Of a stretch of 64,000 bases of DNA, positions 34,601 through 44,434 are shown one piece after another. The position numbers and the translations under genes are program-made. Positions within the stretch are counted from its first letter, which is position 1; each line of letters begins with the position of its first letter. The stretch is from Reticulitermes speratus (lineage: Eukaryota; Arthropoda; Insecta; Blattodea; Rhinotermitidae), in contig JAJKFL010000330.1 of the NCBI GenBank assembly GCA_021186555.1, forward strand, positions 32,221,944 through 32,285,943. The letters run 5' to 3'. Under the pieces are notes generated by a model. It was given only the letters and a program-made list of their open reading frames with translations, ran no database searches and was not told the origin of the DNA.

Positions 34601-37496
34601 TTGAATTACATTACATGCCTTGACATGTTTTAACCTACAATGACGTCACCTCAGTGTAAGAATACAACACATGGGTATGAATTCTAATGTGAACAGCTTA
34701 CATACACACACGATTTAAAAGACCTGATATGAAACAAATGAATGTTAATTACCAGTTCTTCTTCTGGTTCTCCTCTGCTGCAGCAAACCTATTTATTGTG
34801 GTTTCATACACATCATCATTGGCCTGGATACGCATCTTACACTGCAGTGCTCCCAGGGACTCCAGGGACCTACAAAACAACAGTATTATTTTGTTGTCAG
34901 ACAAAATCTGTGGATAATGACATACAGTCAAACCCTGATACAACACCACCCTCACTTAGCACCCATGAAAGTCTATTCCTTATTATAAGATATAACAATT
35001 TACTCTCAATCTTGAAATACCACCACAAACTGTGGTGAAAAAACAGTGGTGCTATATCGGGGTTTGATTCTGTGTGCGTGTGTGAAACAGTTTTACTAGC
35101 CACACAGTAATTTACTAGCTGATCAAGTCCACTGGAGTGAATTTCATGTTATTCTGTGTTACATGGAGTTCAGAAACGTAAAGATAACACAACAATACGA
35201 GTGCAAACACTGCCCTCCTTAACTACCCCCAAAAGTACGACACACAAAAAGAAAAGGGTACTGGACGTAAAATAAGTGTTTAATTGCTCTCTACAGTAGA
35301 TTTCATATGATGTGTGATGGATGGTTTTGTTTAATTTTGGATTTGTGATGGAGAACTCCTAAATGATCTGGACACACTTTAAATTTCAATAGTACAGTTA
35401 ATAAAACAGCATATAAGGAAACAAGTTAAGTGACTGAGAGTTTATATAGTATGATAAGACAGACTGGTTCATACAGGCTGACGTTTCCACAGCTTTCCAA
35501 ATATTACAGCCACACCTTAAAATTGGCCATAGTCAATTCTTCAACTAACTAACTAACTAACTAACTAAAACTAACTAACTACTACATGAGCACAGTCCTT
35601 GAGAAACTAAAAGTCCCTCAGCTAGTCAAGAAAGTCCTCACATTTTATGGAACCCAAAGGTTCATTACCACATTCACAACAGCATATCTGAGCCAGATCA
35701 ATCCAGTCCATGCCCTCCTAACCAATTCTGTAATATTAATTTTAATACAGGGTATACACAAAAGAATGGTATGGTTTTAATAGTGAACACTATTAAAACC
35801 GCACCATTCTTTTGTGTATACCCTGTACAATCCTTCCATCTATGCTTAGGTCTTTCAAGTGATCTCTTTGCCTCAGGTTTCCCCACCAAAACCCTGTATG
35901 CACCTCTCCTCTCCACCATACGTGCTACATGCCCCATCCATCTCATTCTTCTTGATCATCCGAATAACATTTGGTGAAAAGTATAGATCATAAAGCTCCT
36001 CATTCTGTAGTCTTCTTCACTCCCCTGTTACCTCGTCCCTCGTAGGCCCAAGTATCCTCCTCAGCACCCTGTTCTCGAACACTCTCAGCCTATGCTCCTC
36101 CCTCAGTGTCAGAGACCAAGTTTCACACCCATACAAAACAACAGGCAAAATTATAGCGCTGTATATATTAATGCTTATATTTTTGGATAGCAAACTGGAA
36201 GACAGAAGATCCTGCACCGAGTAATAGCAAGCATTCCCCAACTTCAATCTGCTCTTAATTTCTTTATGAATACAATCTTGATTGTTGAGTTGTTTCCAAA
36301 TATTTAAACTTTGTCACACTTTCACATGATTTAACACCAATCTTTATATTAAGATTTGTCCAGCATTACCTATTGCTCAGATCCTTTCTCAAACTTTCCA
36401 ATTCATAATTTGTAATCGTCTTACCATTTGTTGTACATGACCTACGCCACTGATAAAGTACCATTAAACAACACAGTAATCAATTAGTTGTTCTCATGTA
36501 CTTAAATACTGATTCAGGCAGTGTTTACATGTCTCTGAAATACAAGAACCAATTTCCCTTCTATCTGTTGATCAAGTTGGTTGAATAATCTGATTACAAA
36601 ATAATAGATGTGTTGCTCTTGTTACAGTTAACACTAATTTAACCACATGAATGAATGAAAAGTTCACATCAGTGTGTGCAATGATGATACAAATTACTGA
36701 CCTTATTAAGTTCATGAAACTAACTTTGGACTTTTGTATTTATATCCGTTACTTTCATTGTTCATTCATAATATTACACATTACAAGTGTCAATCATTCA
36801 GGCAGTTATAAAAACAGCAATACAGTACTTCGCAATTATGGCTCCTTTCTTATAATCCCTGTCTGTCAATTTCTGTTTAAAACACCGTTGCTATGGTCTG
36901 TATATCTAGAGCCCAATAAACGAACTTACCTCCTTGCTCATGACAACTGAAAAATCAAGGCTGATGAATTAAACAATATCTGAATTTATTCGTTAATCAT
37001 CTCCAATTCTCTTTCATCACTTCTCAATAGAAGTGTCCGGACCATTAAATTAAAGATTTTTTGCCCAGTATTGGGCTACGTCAAACCCTTTTTTTATTTG
37101 CAAGCCATAAATCCTCAAGGGTGCATTTCTGGGGGCAGTCCCTGCATGATAGGAGATGTCCCATATCCCACATATTTGGACAGCGTTTTCGCTTTCGTCC
37201 ATAAAGCGTTGCATTGAAAGGGACATGGGCGACCCGTTTGGCCAATGAAGTTTAAATTATCAAACTCTCATTTCATAGAAACCATACAATTTTTAATTCT
37301 ACATGTGAATTACGGCCAACTGCATGTAGCTAATGCACTGGGGGGCAGTCCAGTATCACAGAAATACATACTTCGAAGAAGTTTGCTGGATGCATTCAAA
37401 ACTTCCTTGAGGTCCCTCAGTATCTGCAGTGCTGGAGAGGCTAAACTTGAAACCAGCTTGGCCACTGCTGGACTCGGAAGATGGAAATGACAGGCG
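22443..37496 (-). CDS. ELL: ELL, RNA polymerase II elongation factor (5' exon missing)
   Basis: Eight coding exons joined by phase-compatible GT-AG introns: 37496-37372, 34869-34753, 33357-33070, 31448-31378, 28395-28239, 27047-26154, 23459-23288 and 22607-22443. Together they give 662 codons plus a TGA stop. ELL family proteins suppress pausing of RNA polymerase II and act in the nucleus in super/little elongation complexes. Seen in sequence: the N-terminal ELL domain (PQGSFECIQQ, then RERLIHLLAVRPYKKPEL, then DWPFYSEQEKQLLKR), a Ser-rich linker with a basic LPTKRKRISH stretch that could be a nuclear localisation signal, and a C-terminal occludin/ELL domain (YKADFTADYSEYRDLH ... YLHEKLSHIKRLVLEYD). 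The first spliced codon reads RLSFPSS and is phase 0, so an upstream exon with the start codon is needed; none was recognised up to position 64000. The assignment to ELL rests on recognised family motifs; splice sites are my reading. Confidence 0.93.
23288..23459 (-). CDS. ELL: ELL exon, occludin-like domain part 1
   Basis: Acceptor CTCATAG, donor GTAATT. Encodes HYIAIRDNEQRRRYKADF and YSEYRDLHAEVEKVSKRF, the first helices of the occludin/ELL homology domain. It ends in phase 0 after NSVSWK. Confidence 0.93.
24707..24748 (+). ncRNA. Hammerhead-like core in an ELL intron (decayed)
   Basis: Stem I CTCAC/GCGAG with one mismatch, box CTGAGGATG, stem II GGTA/TACC, but GAAA has become AAAA; stem III ACATGT, cleavage position A. 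Confidence 0.5.
25417..26094 (+). mobile_element. PIF/Harbinger-type MITE in an ELL intron
   Basis: 678 bp, GC-rich long inverted ends beginning GGCTAAGCGCGCACGAGCGG, flanked by TAA (25414-25416 and 26095-26097), the three-base TWA target of PIF/Harbinger. The interior is AT-rich without a recognisable transposase. Confidence 0.82.
26154..27047 (-). CDS. ELL: ELL large central exon (linker)
   Basis: An 894-bp exon with acceptor TTTGCAG and donor GTAAGT. It begins RKPQNLTPPGSSDSGS and contains KRPGYIDGADGLPTKRKR, a conserved insect ELL block with a basic cluster. A long Ser/Gly/Asn-rich, presumably disordered linker follows, ending SDYPEYLL at the edge of the occludin domain. Confidence 0.92.
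27171..27560 (+). mobile_element. Internally deleted mariner in an ELL intron
   Basis: 390 bp with inverted ends (CGAGGGTTATCCAGAAAG / CTTTCTGGATAACCCTCA) and TA on both sides. The plus strand keeps a frame-broken C-terminal piece of transposase, ending with the typical GIQKLVPRLNKCLDKGGDY then a stop at about 27462. The N-terminal and most catalytic sequence is gone. Confidence 0.85.
27705..27940 (+). repeat. tRNA-derived SINE, family C, ELL intron
   Basis: Head AGCATAGTCAGTATAGTGAC, B box GGTTCAATTCC, body with AGTGCCCAGACTGGCTCTGG. Confidence 0.75.
28034..28180. repeat. Short foldback repeat, second family, copy 2
   Basis: Arms TTCTGGGATGTGACACTG / CAGTGTCACACCCCAGAA, in an ELL intron just past exon 28239-28395. 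Confidence 0.6.
28239..28395 (-). CDS. ELL: ELL coding exon
   Basis: Acceptor TTTGTTCCAG. Encodes GLRDRDRNSLTTVLMQVA and DVQEDWPFYSEQEKQLLKR, closing the ELL domain. The only donor that keeps the frame into the next exon is AAGCG/GTCTGT, weaker than its neighbours; a later GTATTG would be out of phase. Confidence 0.9.
28803..29239 (+). mobile_element. Non-autonomous hAT element in an ELL intron
   Basis: 437 bp with inverted ends CAGTGGTATTCAACCT / AGGTTGAATACCGCTG. An exact 8-bp duplication, ATATATAC, flanks it at 28795-28802 and 29240-29247, diagnostic of hAT. GGGTACGC motifs recur inside both ends. No transposase ORF. Confidence 0.9.
29955..30235 (-). repeat. tRNA-derived SINE, family C, ELL intron
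   Basis: Tail GCCATGAAGGCATACAGAGG, body, decayed reverse B box near 30165. Confidence 0.65.
30690..30985 (+). repeat. tRNA-derived SINE, family C, ELL intron
   Basis: B box GGGGATCGAATCCC, body GTCCAGACCGGCCCTGGTG, tail ending TTTACTTTACCTTTACG. Confidence 0.8.
31105..31147 (+). ncRNA. Hammerhead-like ribozyme core in an ELL intron
   Basis: Stem I GCTCC/GGAGT (four Watson-Crick pairs and a G-U), box CTGATGATG, stem II GGCGT/ACGCC with a five-base loop, box GAAA, tiny stem III (ACATGC) and A at the cleavage position. About 45 bp downstream is GTGCATTTGTTGGTG, the terminal motif shared with the foldback elements. It is antisense to ELL. Confidence 0.68.
31378..31448 (-). CDS. ELL: ELL coding exon
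   Basis: A 71-bp exon with acceptor GGTTTGCAG and donor GTACAG. It encodes ERLIHLLAVRPYKKPELYD, one of the most conserved ELL motifs. A ribozyme-bearing repeat lies about 180 bp into the following intron. Confidence 0.92.
31925..32432. mobile_element. pogo-like MITE, longer type
   Basis: Starts CAGTAAAACTATGAAGTTGG after TA and ends with the rough inverse (GGTCAACATAGACTGGTTTT). Several internal GTTGGCCACC-like motifs. Borders approximate. Confidence 0.5.
33070..33357 (-). CDS. ELL: ELL coding exon
   Basis: Acceptor TTTTTGCAG, donor GTAGGT. The product runs from REIKPDGPGIGVRVKVRNP to MRRPLR, a basic linker in the middle of the ELL domain. The Asn/Pro/Gly-rich middle part is poorly conserved in the family. 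Confidence 0.87.
33748..33905. mobile_element. Short pogo/Tigger-like MITE
   Basis: 158 bp, inverted ends CAGTAGAACCCGGATAAGAA and (reverse) CAGTAGAACCCTGTTAAGAA between TA dinucleotides. The CAGTNNAACCC start resembles pogo-group ends. In the ELL intron upstream of exon 33070-33357. Confidence 0.7.
34753..34869 (-). CDS. ELL: ELL coding exon
   Basis: Acceptor TTTTGTAG, donor GTAATT. It encodes LGALQCKMRIQANDDVYE and an Ala/Glu-rich helix AAAEENQKKN, matching the ELL-domain segment that follows the CIQQ motif in family members. Confidence 0.87.
34925..35072. mobile_element. Short pogo-like MITE
   Basis: Inverted ends CAGTCAAACCCTGATACAAC / GCTATATCGGGGTTTGA; the right border has decayed. 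In the ELL intron, 56 bp from exon 34753-34869. Confidence 0.6.
35590..36255 (-). pseudogene. LINE 3' part (reverse transcriptase tail), with MITE insert
   Basis: Minus strand encodes VVLYGCETWSLTLREEHRLR then FENRVLRRILGPTRDEVTGE, and further on MRWMGHVARM and a KHRWKD block: the tail of an insect non-LTR retrotransposon ORF. Broken by stops and a MITE. A TAAC-repeat at 35545-35580 is its 3' tail. Confidence 0.8.
35748..35825. mobile_element. 78-bp palindromic MITE, copy 2
   Basis: Same ends as the copy at 179-255, TA on each side. It has inserted into a LINE tail: the LINE sequence on both sides is continuous with that of the uninterrupted copy near 59780. Confidence 0.87.
37040..37240 (-). 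repeat. Probable LINE C-terminal fragment
   Basis: Minus strand reads GRKRKRCPNMWDMGHLLSC and CPQKCTLEDLWLA, a Cys/His pattern like those near the end of some non-LTR retrotransposon ORFs. Not placed in a family. Confidence 0.4.
37372..37496 (-). CDS. ELL: ELL coding exon (first one found)
   Basis: Acceptor TTGTTTCAG precedes 37496 and donor GTATGT follows 37372. It encodes part of the N-terminal ELL domain, including FKFSLSS and the family motif PQGSFECIQQ. It starts in phase 0 and ends in phase 2. Confidence 0.88.
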
Positions 37497-38726
37497 CTGA
37501 AACAAGAACATACAGTCCTTTATTAACCCTCTGAAGACTGACACTCATTTAGACTATACATAAAACTACAGTTCGTACCTCACAGAGAACTATGTGTTCC
37601 TGACAAGGACCAACCACGCTGCGTAGGGAAACGCCTGGTGTGTACTCTCACAACCACACAAAACACATAAATACACTGTGTGGGAAAAATCCAGAGTTTC
37701 TTACCGTTGTAGCAGGTGGTATAGATAGATACCACTGGGCTTTAAAGGGTTATTATCAATACATCATACAATATAAACATATACAGCAAAAGGTAACGTT
37801 ATCGCTGTGCACACCATACAGACATATGGGAGAGTGGCGGTATAACTCCACCAATTATAAGCCTCGACACTAACAGGAGGCCATCTGTCAGCCTCACGCC
37901 CCGGCCATCCGCATGCATCACCGCGGCTCCCACTGGACTGATTTCTGTGAAACTTTATATTGTGGGCTTCCATGAAAGTTTGTCGAGAAATTCCAAATTT
38001 GGTTAAAATCGAGCAAAAATATCGGTCACTTTACATGAAGACTTTGGTAGGTTTTGTTGTTGCCGGCGACACTAAATCGCCATAAAAGCACTATCTTCGA
38101 GTGAAATGGTATCAGGCTGTTAGGACAGACGAGGAGGTATAAACACCACGCGAAACGCGCCTCAGTGTTACATACATGCACACTGCCTGTCTTGTTTCTC
38201 TTGATCTCCAAAAGGCTGCTCTGCTCGTCACTTGGACTACGCTATCCCTGTTCGACAGATTCAAAGTCATGCCGAAAATGGGATACAGCTGATTCTGGCA
38301 CGTCTAGTAGCTGCCGACCCCCGATTAATGACCTCGCTTTATACGGGTACCGACTCCCCATCCTAGTAACACGCAGGTGATAAATTTATACACACTTTTA
38401 TTGTGTTACGCATTTCGTAATTCTGAATAAATTACTACAATTATGTGGGCGAAAACAATGCAAAGTTGTTTATTAAATTTAAAACCAGGCAGCCGGTTAG
38501 GCCTCTGTAACACTTGAAGTGATTTCAGTCCGTAACAGGAAGCGGAGAAAGTGTCTCCAAGTATTTCCCATTCCGCAGATACAGAGGTTGCATTCCTGAT
38601 ATCTAAGACGGCATGCAGCATTTACTGACAGCTACCGCAATACGTAATATTTACGCATAATCACGTATACACACCACAGGGCAACAGCCACCACGTGAAC
38701 CGAGCCTCATTACGTTAACGGAAAAA

Positions 38727-38766
38727 ACCTGAAGATGACCTACTCAGGTTGAAATATGTTTCGAAG
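38727..38766 (+). ncRNA. Hammerhead-like core, degenerate
   Basis: Box CTGAAGATG at 38729, stem II GACCT/AGGT with loop ACTC and an extra T, then GAAAT. No stem I. Confidence 0.35.
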
Positions 38767-38861
38767 TACACTTTTTATTATTGCTATAATTATTATATCT
38801 ATACAATTATACTAATAATAAGCGATAATAAAAATTATTTTTGTGCAACATAACCTATACT

Positions 38862-39128
38862 AGCCGATCCCAGTGGCCGCGCGGTCTAAGGCGTGGGTCT
38901 TCGGCCGCTCGCTTACTAGGATCGTGGGTTCGAATCCCACCGGGGGCATGGATGTCTGTCTCTTGTGAGTGTTGTGTGTTGTCAGGTAGAGGTCTCTGCG
39001 ACGGGCTGATCACTCGTCCAGAGGAGTCCTACCGAGTGTGGTGTGTCTAAAAAGTGTGATCGTGAAGCCTCGATAATGAGGAGGCCTTGGCCCCCTTAGG
39101 GGCTTTCGAGCCACAGGGGGGGGGGACA
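38862..39128 (+). repeat. tRNA-derived SINE, family A
   Basis: Head CAGTGGCCGCGCGGTCTAAG (type II, Ser/Leu-like A box), B box GGGTTCGAATCCC, body GCTGATCACTCGTCCAGAGG and GTGAAGCCTCGATAATGAGG. Confidence 0.85.
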
Positions 39129-39564
39129 TATACTTATATTTGAGATTAATCCCGTACAGAATTTGTACGCTGGCTGAACTGTTTTGTATGTGAAAGGGGG
39201 CACAAAAGGGCCCTAAACACTAAAACCAACCAGCTGTTACGAGAACTTTGTATCTACGCACTGATACGAAAACAGGACACGTACTGAAATATGTTTAACA
39301 ATAAAGGCAAGCTACACGACACGTGGTAACTACTGTCACGCAATTTGGCCTGCCTAACAATAATGATTCACTGCTCCAAGGTTCTGGCATCGAGTGACCT
39401 AACAGATAACGCCGTGATAGCGCAAGTGCAGTACAGAAAGGTATCAGACAGCGCTAATTATTTCCTGGACAACCTTGAGCACTGGAGACTGTACCACACA
39501 AACTAATTAAGACAAGCATAAAAATAATGCCTGTCTTCCAACTGCATAAGAACCTGGAACAGCG

Positions 39565-39825
39565 TACTCGAATGACTAGGTTACGGACGGGATGACCGAG
39601 GAATCGTGGTTCGATTTCCAGCAGAAGCTAAGAGATTTCTTCTTCTTAAAAACGTCCAGACCCCGCTCTGGGGCACACTCAGTCTCCTACTCAGTATGTA
39701 CCAGGTATTTTCCCGTGGGATAGAGCAGCCGGAGCGTGAAGCCAACCACTCACTTCCATCTACTACTACGGTTAAGCATAAGCGGAGCTACTCCTCCACT
39801 CCACATTCCTTCATGACGTACACAG
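39565..39825 (+). repeat. tRNA-derived SINE, family C
   Basis: Head AATGACTAGGTTACGGACGG, B box GGTTCGATTTCC, body GTCCAGACCCCGCTCTGG. Confidence 0.75.
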
Positions 39826-40036
39826 GAACACAACTGCCCGTTATTAGGAGTATGCCAAACGGCATTAGTAGTATGCCAAACGGCATTTTTCCACACGAAA
39901 TGACAGAGGACATACAACATGCCGACAATACACCATAAGCAATACTTATAAAACCCGTTGGGTTTTGTAAATGTCAATGAAATACGAACATAGTCAAACA
40001 ACCACAATCTATGACAAAACTGTATCTTGTTTTCAA

Positions 40037-40078
40037 TAAGCCACATGTTTCGGCCCTAATGAGCCATCAACAGGCTTA
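40037..40078 (-). ncRNA. Hammerhead-like core, left arm of the split element
   Basis: Stem I TAAGC/GCTTA (five pairs), box CTGTTGATG (one A to T change), stem II GGC...GCC, GAAA, stem III ACATGT; cleavage position G, which does not support hammerhead cleavage. Confidence 0.5.
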
Positions 40079-40103
40079 ATATATAAGTATACAAGCCTAA
40101 TAA

Positions 40104-40363
40104 GCCGATCCCAGTGGCCGCGCGGTCTAAGGCGTGGGTCTGCCGCCGCTCGCTTGCGGGGGATTGCGGGTTCGAATCCCGCCGGAGGCATGGATGTCTG
40201 TCTCTTGTAAGTGTTGTGTTTTTCCAGGTAGAGGTCTCTGTATCGGGCTGATCACTCGTCCAGAGGAGTCCTACCGAGTGTGGTGTCTAAATAGCGTGAT
40301 CGTGAAGCCTCGATAATGAGGAGGCCCTGGCCTACTAAGGGCTGTTGCGCTACTGAAAAAAAA
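40104..40363 (+). repeat. tRNA-derived SINE, family A, with target duplication
   Basis: Same as the copy at 38862, ending in a poly-A tract. The 10-bp AATAAGCCGA occurs at 40099-40108 and 40364-40373. Inserted in the centre of a foldback element. Confidence 0.88.
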
Positions 40364-41150
40364 AATAAGCCGAAACACGTAGCGTATTGAAAACAAAATA
40401 CTGTTTCACAGTCAACTGTGGCTGTTTGACAGTGTTCTCATTTGATTAAAACATAAACGAATTACAGGAGTTCGACGTGGCAGACACCAAAACGCATCAC
40501 GTTAGTCTGCCCCAGCAACGCCCACCAAAATGCATATGGCACTGACTGATCATGGTTTTTAGACGATGGCCTCCGGGTATCAAAGATAGCTGCAAATATA
40601 TTGAAGAAGCAGTCGCGGGCAGCCAACAAGGTTTGACCCTACAGTTGGGGGGCGGGGACCATGAATCTATCGCCGTAGCAAGTAGTATGTAAGTGTGTCT
40701 AGGGGTGCAAAATTGGTCTCTCATTCTGCAAAGGACGTCTGTTATCAAACCGACGACAACAGACCTAGGTAAATCAGACACAGAGGACGTATTTACACAA
40801 TCACTGCACTAATCACCGCACATTACTGGAGTGTTCCAATCAATGAGGATAGGTTGGGCTGGGTGGACAACCTACATGTAGACTATGCTAATATTACAAT
40901 GGGTCTTACAATAAATTGGGTATGATGACGTAGACAGGATTCAGCTGGCTCAAGGCAGAGTATAATGGTGGGCTAATGAAACGTCAGGCTCCATAAAGCA
41001 AAGTAATTTCATAAAACCGTAAGATATATTACCGGGAAGCATTCAGCCCCTCGGAGTTAGGTATATCAGGATTAATCCACAAAGTCTTCAGCTTCAGGCG
41101 CAGGTAACGTTAGCGAGCCTGTGCTGATGTCACAAGTCGGGAGAGTGCGC

Positions 41151-44100
41151 GTAGATCAGTGTGTTTGTGCAGTCAGAGCGGTGGAGGTGCCAGTATTGGT
41201 CTGCTTACGTACAGCTGTAGTCATGTGACTGAGGTAGGAGGGCTGTAAGGTTTGTGAGACTTGTACATGTAGATCTGTGTGTTTGTGCAGTCAGAGCGGT
41301 GGAGGTGCCAGTATTGGTCTGCTTACGTACAGCTGCAGTCATGTGACTGAGGTAGGAGGGCCGTAAGGTTTGTGAGACTTGTACATGTAGATCTGTGTGT
41401 TTGTGCAGTCAGAGCGGTGGAGGTGCCAGTATTGGTCTGCTTACGTACAGCTGCAGTCATGTGACTGAGGTAGGAGGGCCGTAAGGTTTGTGAGACTTGT
41501 ACATGTAGATCTGTGTGTTTGTGCAGTCAGAGCGGTGGTGGTGCCAGTATTGGTCTGCTTACGTACAGCTGTAGTCATGTGACTGAGGTAGGAGGGCTGT
41601 AAGGTTTGTGAGACTTGTACATGTAGATCAGTGTGTTTGTGCAGTCAGAGCGGTGGAGGTGCCAGTATTGGTCTGCTTACGTACAGCTGCAGTCATGTGA
41701 CTGAGGTAGGAGGGCCGTAAGGTTTGTGAGACTTGTACATGTAGATCTGTGTGTTTGTGCAGTCAGAGCGGTGGAGGTGCCAGTATTGGTCTGCTTACGT
41801 ACAGCTGTAGTCATGTGACAGGTAGGAGGGCTGTAAGGTTTGTGAGACTTGTACATGTAGATCTGTGTGTTTGTGCAGTCAGAGCGGTGGAGGTGCCAGT
41901 ATTGGTCTGCTTACGTAGCAGCTGTAGTCATGTGACTGAGGTAGGAGGGCCGTAAGGTTTGTGAGACTTGTACATGTAGATCAGTGTGTTTGTGCAGTCA
42001 GAGCGGTGGAGGTGCCAGTATTGGTCTGCTTACGTAGCAGCTGTAGTCATGTGACTGAGGTAGGAGGGCCGTAAGGTTTGTGAGACTTGTACATGTAGAT
42101 CAGTGTGTTTGTGCAGTCAGAGTGGTGGAGGTGCCAGTATTGGTCTGCTTACGTACAGCTGCAGTCATGTGACTGAGGTAGGAGGGCTGTAAGGTTTGTG
42201 AGACTTGTACATGTAGATCTGTGTGTTTGTGCAGTCAGAGCGGTGGAGGTGCCAGTATTGGTCTGCTTACGTACAGCTGTAGTCATGTGACAGGTAGGAG
42301 GGCTGTAAGGTTTGTGAGACTTGTACATGTAGATCTGTGTGTTTGTGCAGTCAGAGCGGTGGAGGTGCCAGTATTGGTCTGCTTACGTAGCAGCTGTAGT
42401 CATGTGACTGAGGTAGGAGGGCCGTAAGGTTTGTGAGACTTGTACATGTAGATCAGTGTGTTTGTGCAGTCAGAGCGGTGGAGGTGCCAGTATTGGTCTG
42501 CTTACGTACAGCTGCAGTCATGTGACTGAGGTAGGAGGGCTGTAAGGTTTGTGAGACTTGTACATGTAGATCTGTGTGTTTGTGCAGTCAGAGCGGTGGA
42601 GGTGCCAGTATTGGTCTGCTTACGTACAGCTGCAGTCATGTGACTGAGGTAGGAGGGCTGTAAGGTTTGTGAGACTTGTACATGTAGATCTGTGTGTTTG
42701 TGCAGTCAGAGCGGTGGAGGTGCCAGTATTGGTCTGCTTACGTACAGCTGTAGTCATGTGACAGGTAGGAGGGCTGTAAGGTTTGTGAGACTTGTACATG
42801 TAGATCTGTGTGTTTGTGCAGTCAGAGCGGTGGAGGTGCCAGTATTGGTCTGCTTACGTACAGCTGCAGTCATGTGACTGAGGTAGGAGGGCCGTAAGGT
42901 TTGTGAGACTTGTACATGTAGATCAGTGTGTTTGTGCAGTCAGAGCGGTGGAGGTGCCAGTATTGGTCTGCTTACGTACAGCTGCAGTCATGTGACTGAG
43001 GTAGGAGGGCTGTAAGGTTTGTGAGACTTGTACATGTAGATCTGTGTGTTTGTGCAGTCAGAGCGGTGGAGGTGCCAGTATTGGTCTGCTTACGTAGCAG
43101 CTGTAGTCATGTGACTGAGGTAGGAGGGCCGTAAGGTTTGTGAGACTTGTACATGTAGATCAGTGTGTTTGTGCAGTCAGAGCGGTGGAGGTGCCAGTAT
43201 TGGTCTGCTTACGTAGCAGCTGTAGTCATGTGACTGAGGTAGGAGGGCCGTAAGGTTTGTGAGACTTGTACATGTAGATCAGTGTGTTTGTGCAGTCAGA
43301 GTGGTGGAGGTGCCAGTATTGGTCTGCTTACGTACAGCTGCAGTCATGTGACTGAGGTAGGAGGGCTGTAAGGTTTGTGAGACTTGTACATGTAGATCTG
43401 TGTGTTTGTGCAGTCAGAGCGGTGGAGGTGCCAGTATTGGTCTGCTTACGTACAGCTGTAGTCATGTGACAGGTAGGAGGGCTGTAAGGTTTGTGAGACT
43501 TGTACATGTAGATCAGTGTGTTTCTGCAGTCATAGCGGTGGAGGTGCCAGTATTGGTCTGCTTACGTACAGCTGCAGTCATGTGACTGAGGTAGGAGGGC
43601 CGTAAGGTTTGTGAGACTTGTACATGTAGATCAGTGTGTTTGTGCAGTCAGAGTGGTGGAGGTGCCAGTATTGGTCTGCTTACGTACAGCTGCAGTCATG
43701 TGACTGAGGTAGGAGGGCTGTAAGGTTTGTGAGACTTGTACATGTAGATCAGTGTGTTTGTGCAGTCAGAGTGGTGGAGGTGCCAGTATTGGTCTGCTTA
43801 CGTAGCAGCTGTAATATGTGACTGAGGTAGGAGGGCTGTAAGGTTTGTGAGACTTGTACATGTAGATCAGTGTGTTTGTGCAGTCAGAGTGGTGGAGGTG
43901 CCAGTATTGGTCTGCTTACGTACAGCTGCAGTCATGTGACTGAGGTAGGAGGGCTGTAAGGTTTGTGAGACTTGTACATGTAGATCAGTGTGTTTGTGCA
44001 GTCAGAGTGGTGGAGGTGCCAGTATTGGTCTGCTTACGTACAGCTGCAGTCATGTGACTGAGGTAGGAGGGCTGTAAGGTTTGTGAGACTTGTACATGTA

Positions 44101-44434
44101 GATCAGTGTGTTTGTGCAGTCAGAGTGGTGGAGGTGCCAGTATTGGTCTGCTTACGTACAGCTGCAGTCATGTGACTGAGGTAGGAGGGCCGTAAGGTTT
44201 GTGAGACTTGTACATGTAGATCTGTGTGTTTGTGCAGTCAGAGCGGTGGAGGTGCCAGTATTGGTCTGCTTACGTACAGCTGCAGTCATGTGACTGAGGT
44301 AGGAGGGCTGTAAGGTTTGTGAGACTTGTACATGTAGATCTGTGTGTTTGTGCAGTCAGAGCGGTGGAGGTGCCAGTATTGGTCTGCTTACGTACAGCTG
44401 CAGTCATGTGACTGAGGTAGGAGGGCCGTAAGGT
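41151..44434. repeat. 118-bp tandem array, about 28 copies
   Basis: Unit begins GTAGATCTGTGTGTTTGTGC and holds CAGCTGCAGTCATGTGAC. Variant sites: GTAGATCT/A, GAGCGG/GAGTGG, CAGCTGCAG/CAGCTGTAG, TACGTACAG/TACGTAGCAG, and a 4-bp loss making GTGACAGG. The loss variant recurs about every 471-472 bp (four units) at 41.8, 42.3 and 42.8 kb, then 708 bp later, so there is a higher-order pattern. Confidence 0.95.

Larger units (their letters stand above)
39988..40430. mobile_element. Foldback element split by a SINE
   Basis: Left arm (GTCAAACAACCACAATCTAT ... GCCACATGTTTCGGC) and right arm (GCCGAAACACGTAGC ... GTGGCTGTTTGAC) are inverted. A complete tRNA-derived SINE fills the middle and is flanked by a 10-bp duplication. 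Confidence 0.75.

Noticed and set aside
38026-38621. ELL first exon
   Set aside because: ORFs here do not resemble the ELL N-terminus and no phase-0 donor with matching coding sequence was seen.
38862-38950. Functional tRNA gene (good A and B boxes)
   Set aside because: The 3' acceptor stem does not pair with the 5' end and the sequence runs into a conserved SINE body also found at 40.1, 55.3 and 59.4 kb.
41749-43585. Repeated ORFs starting MCLCSQSGGGASIGL
   Set aside because: Reading of the 118-bp satellite in shifting frames, with no splice or start context.
41151-44434. CRISPR array
   Set aside because: Tandem units are contiguous with no unique spacers, and the genome is eukaryotic.
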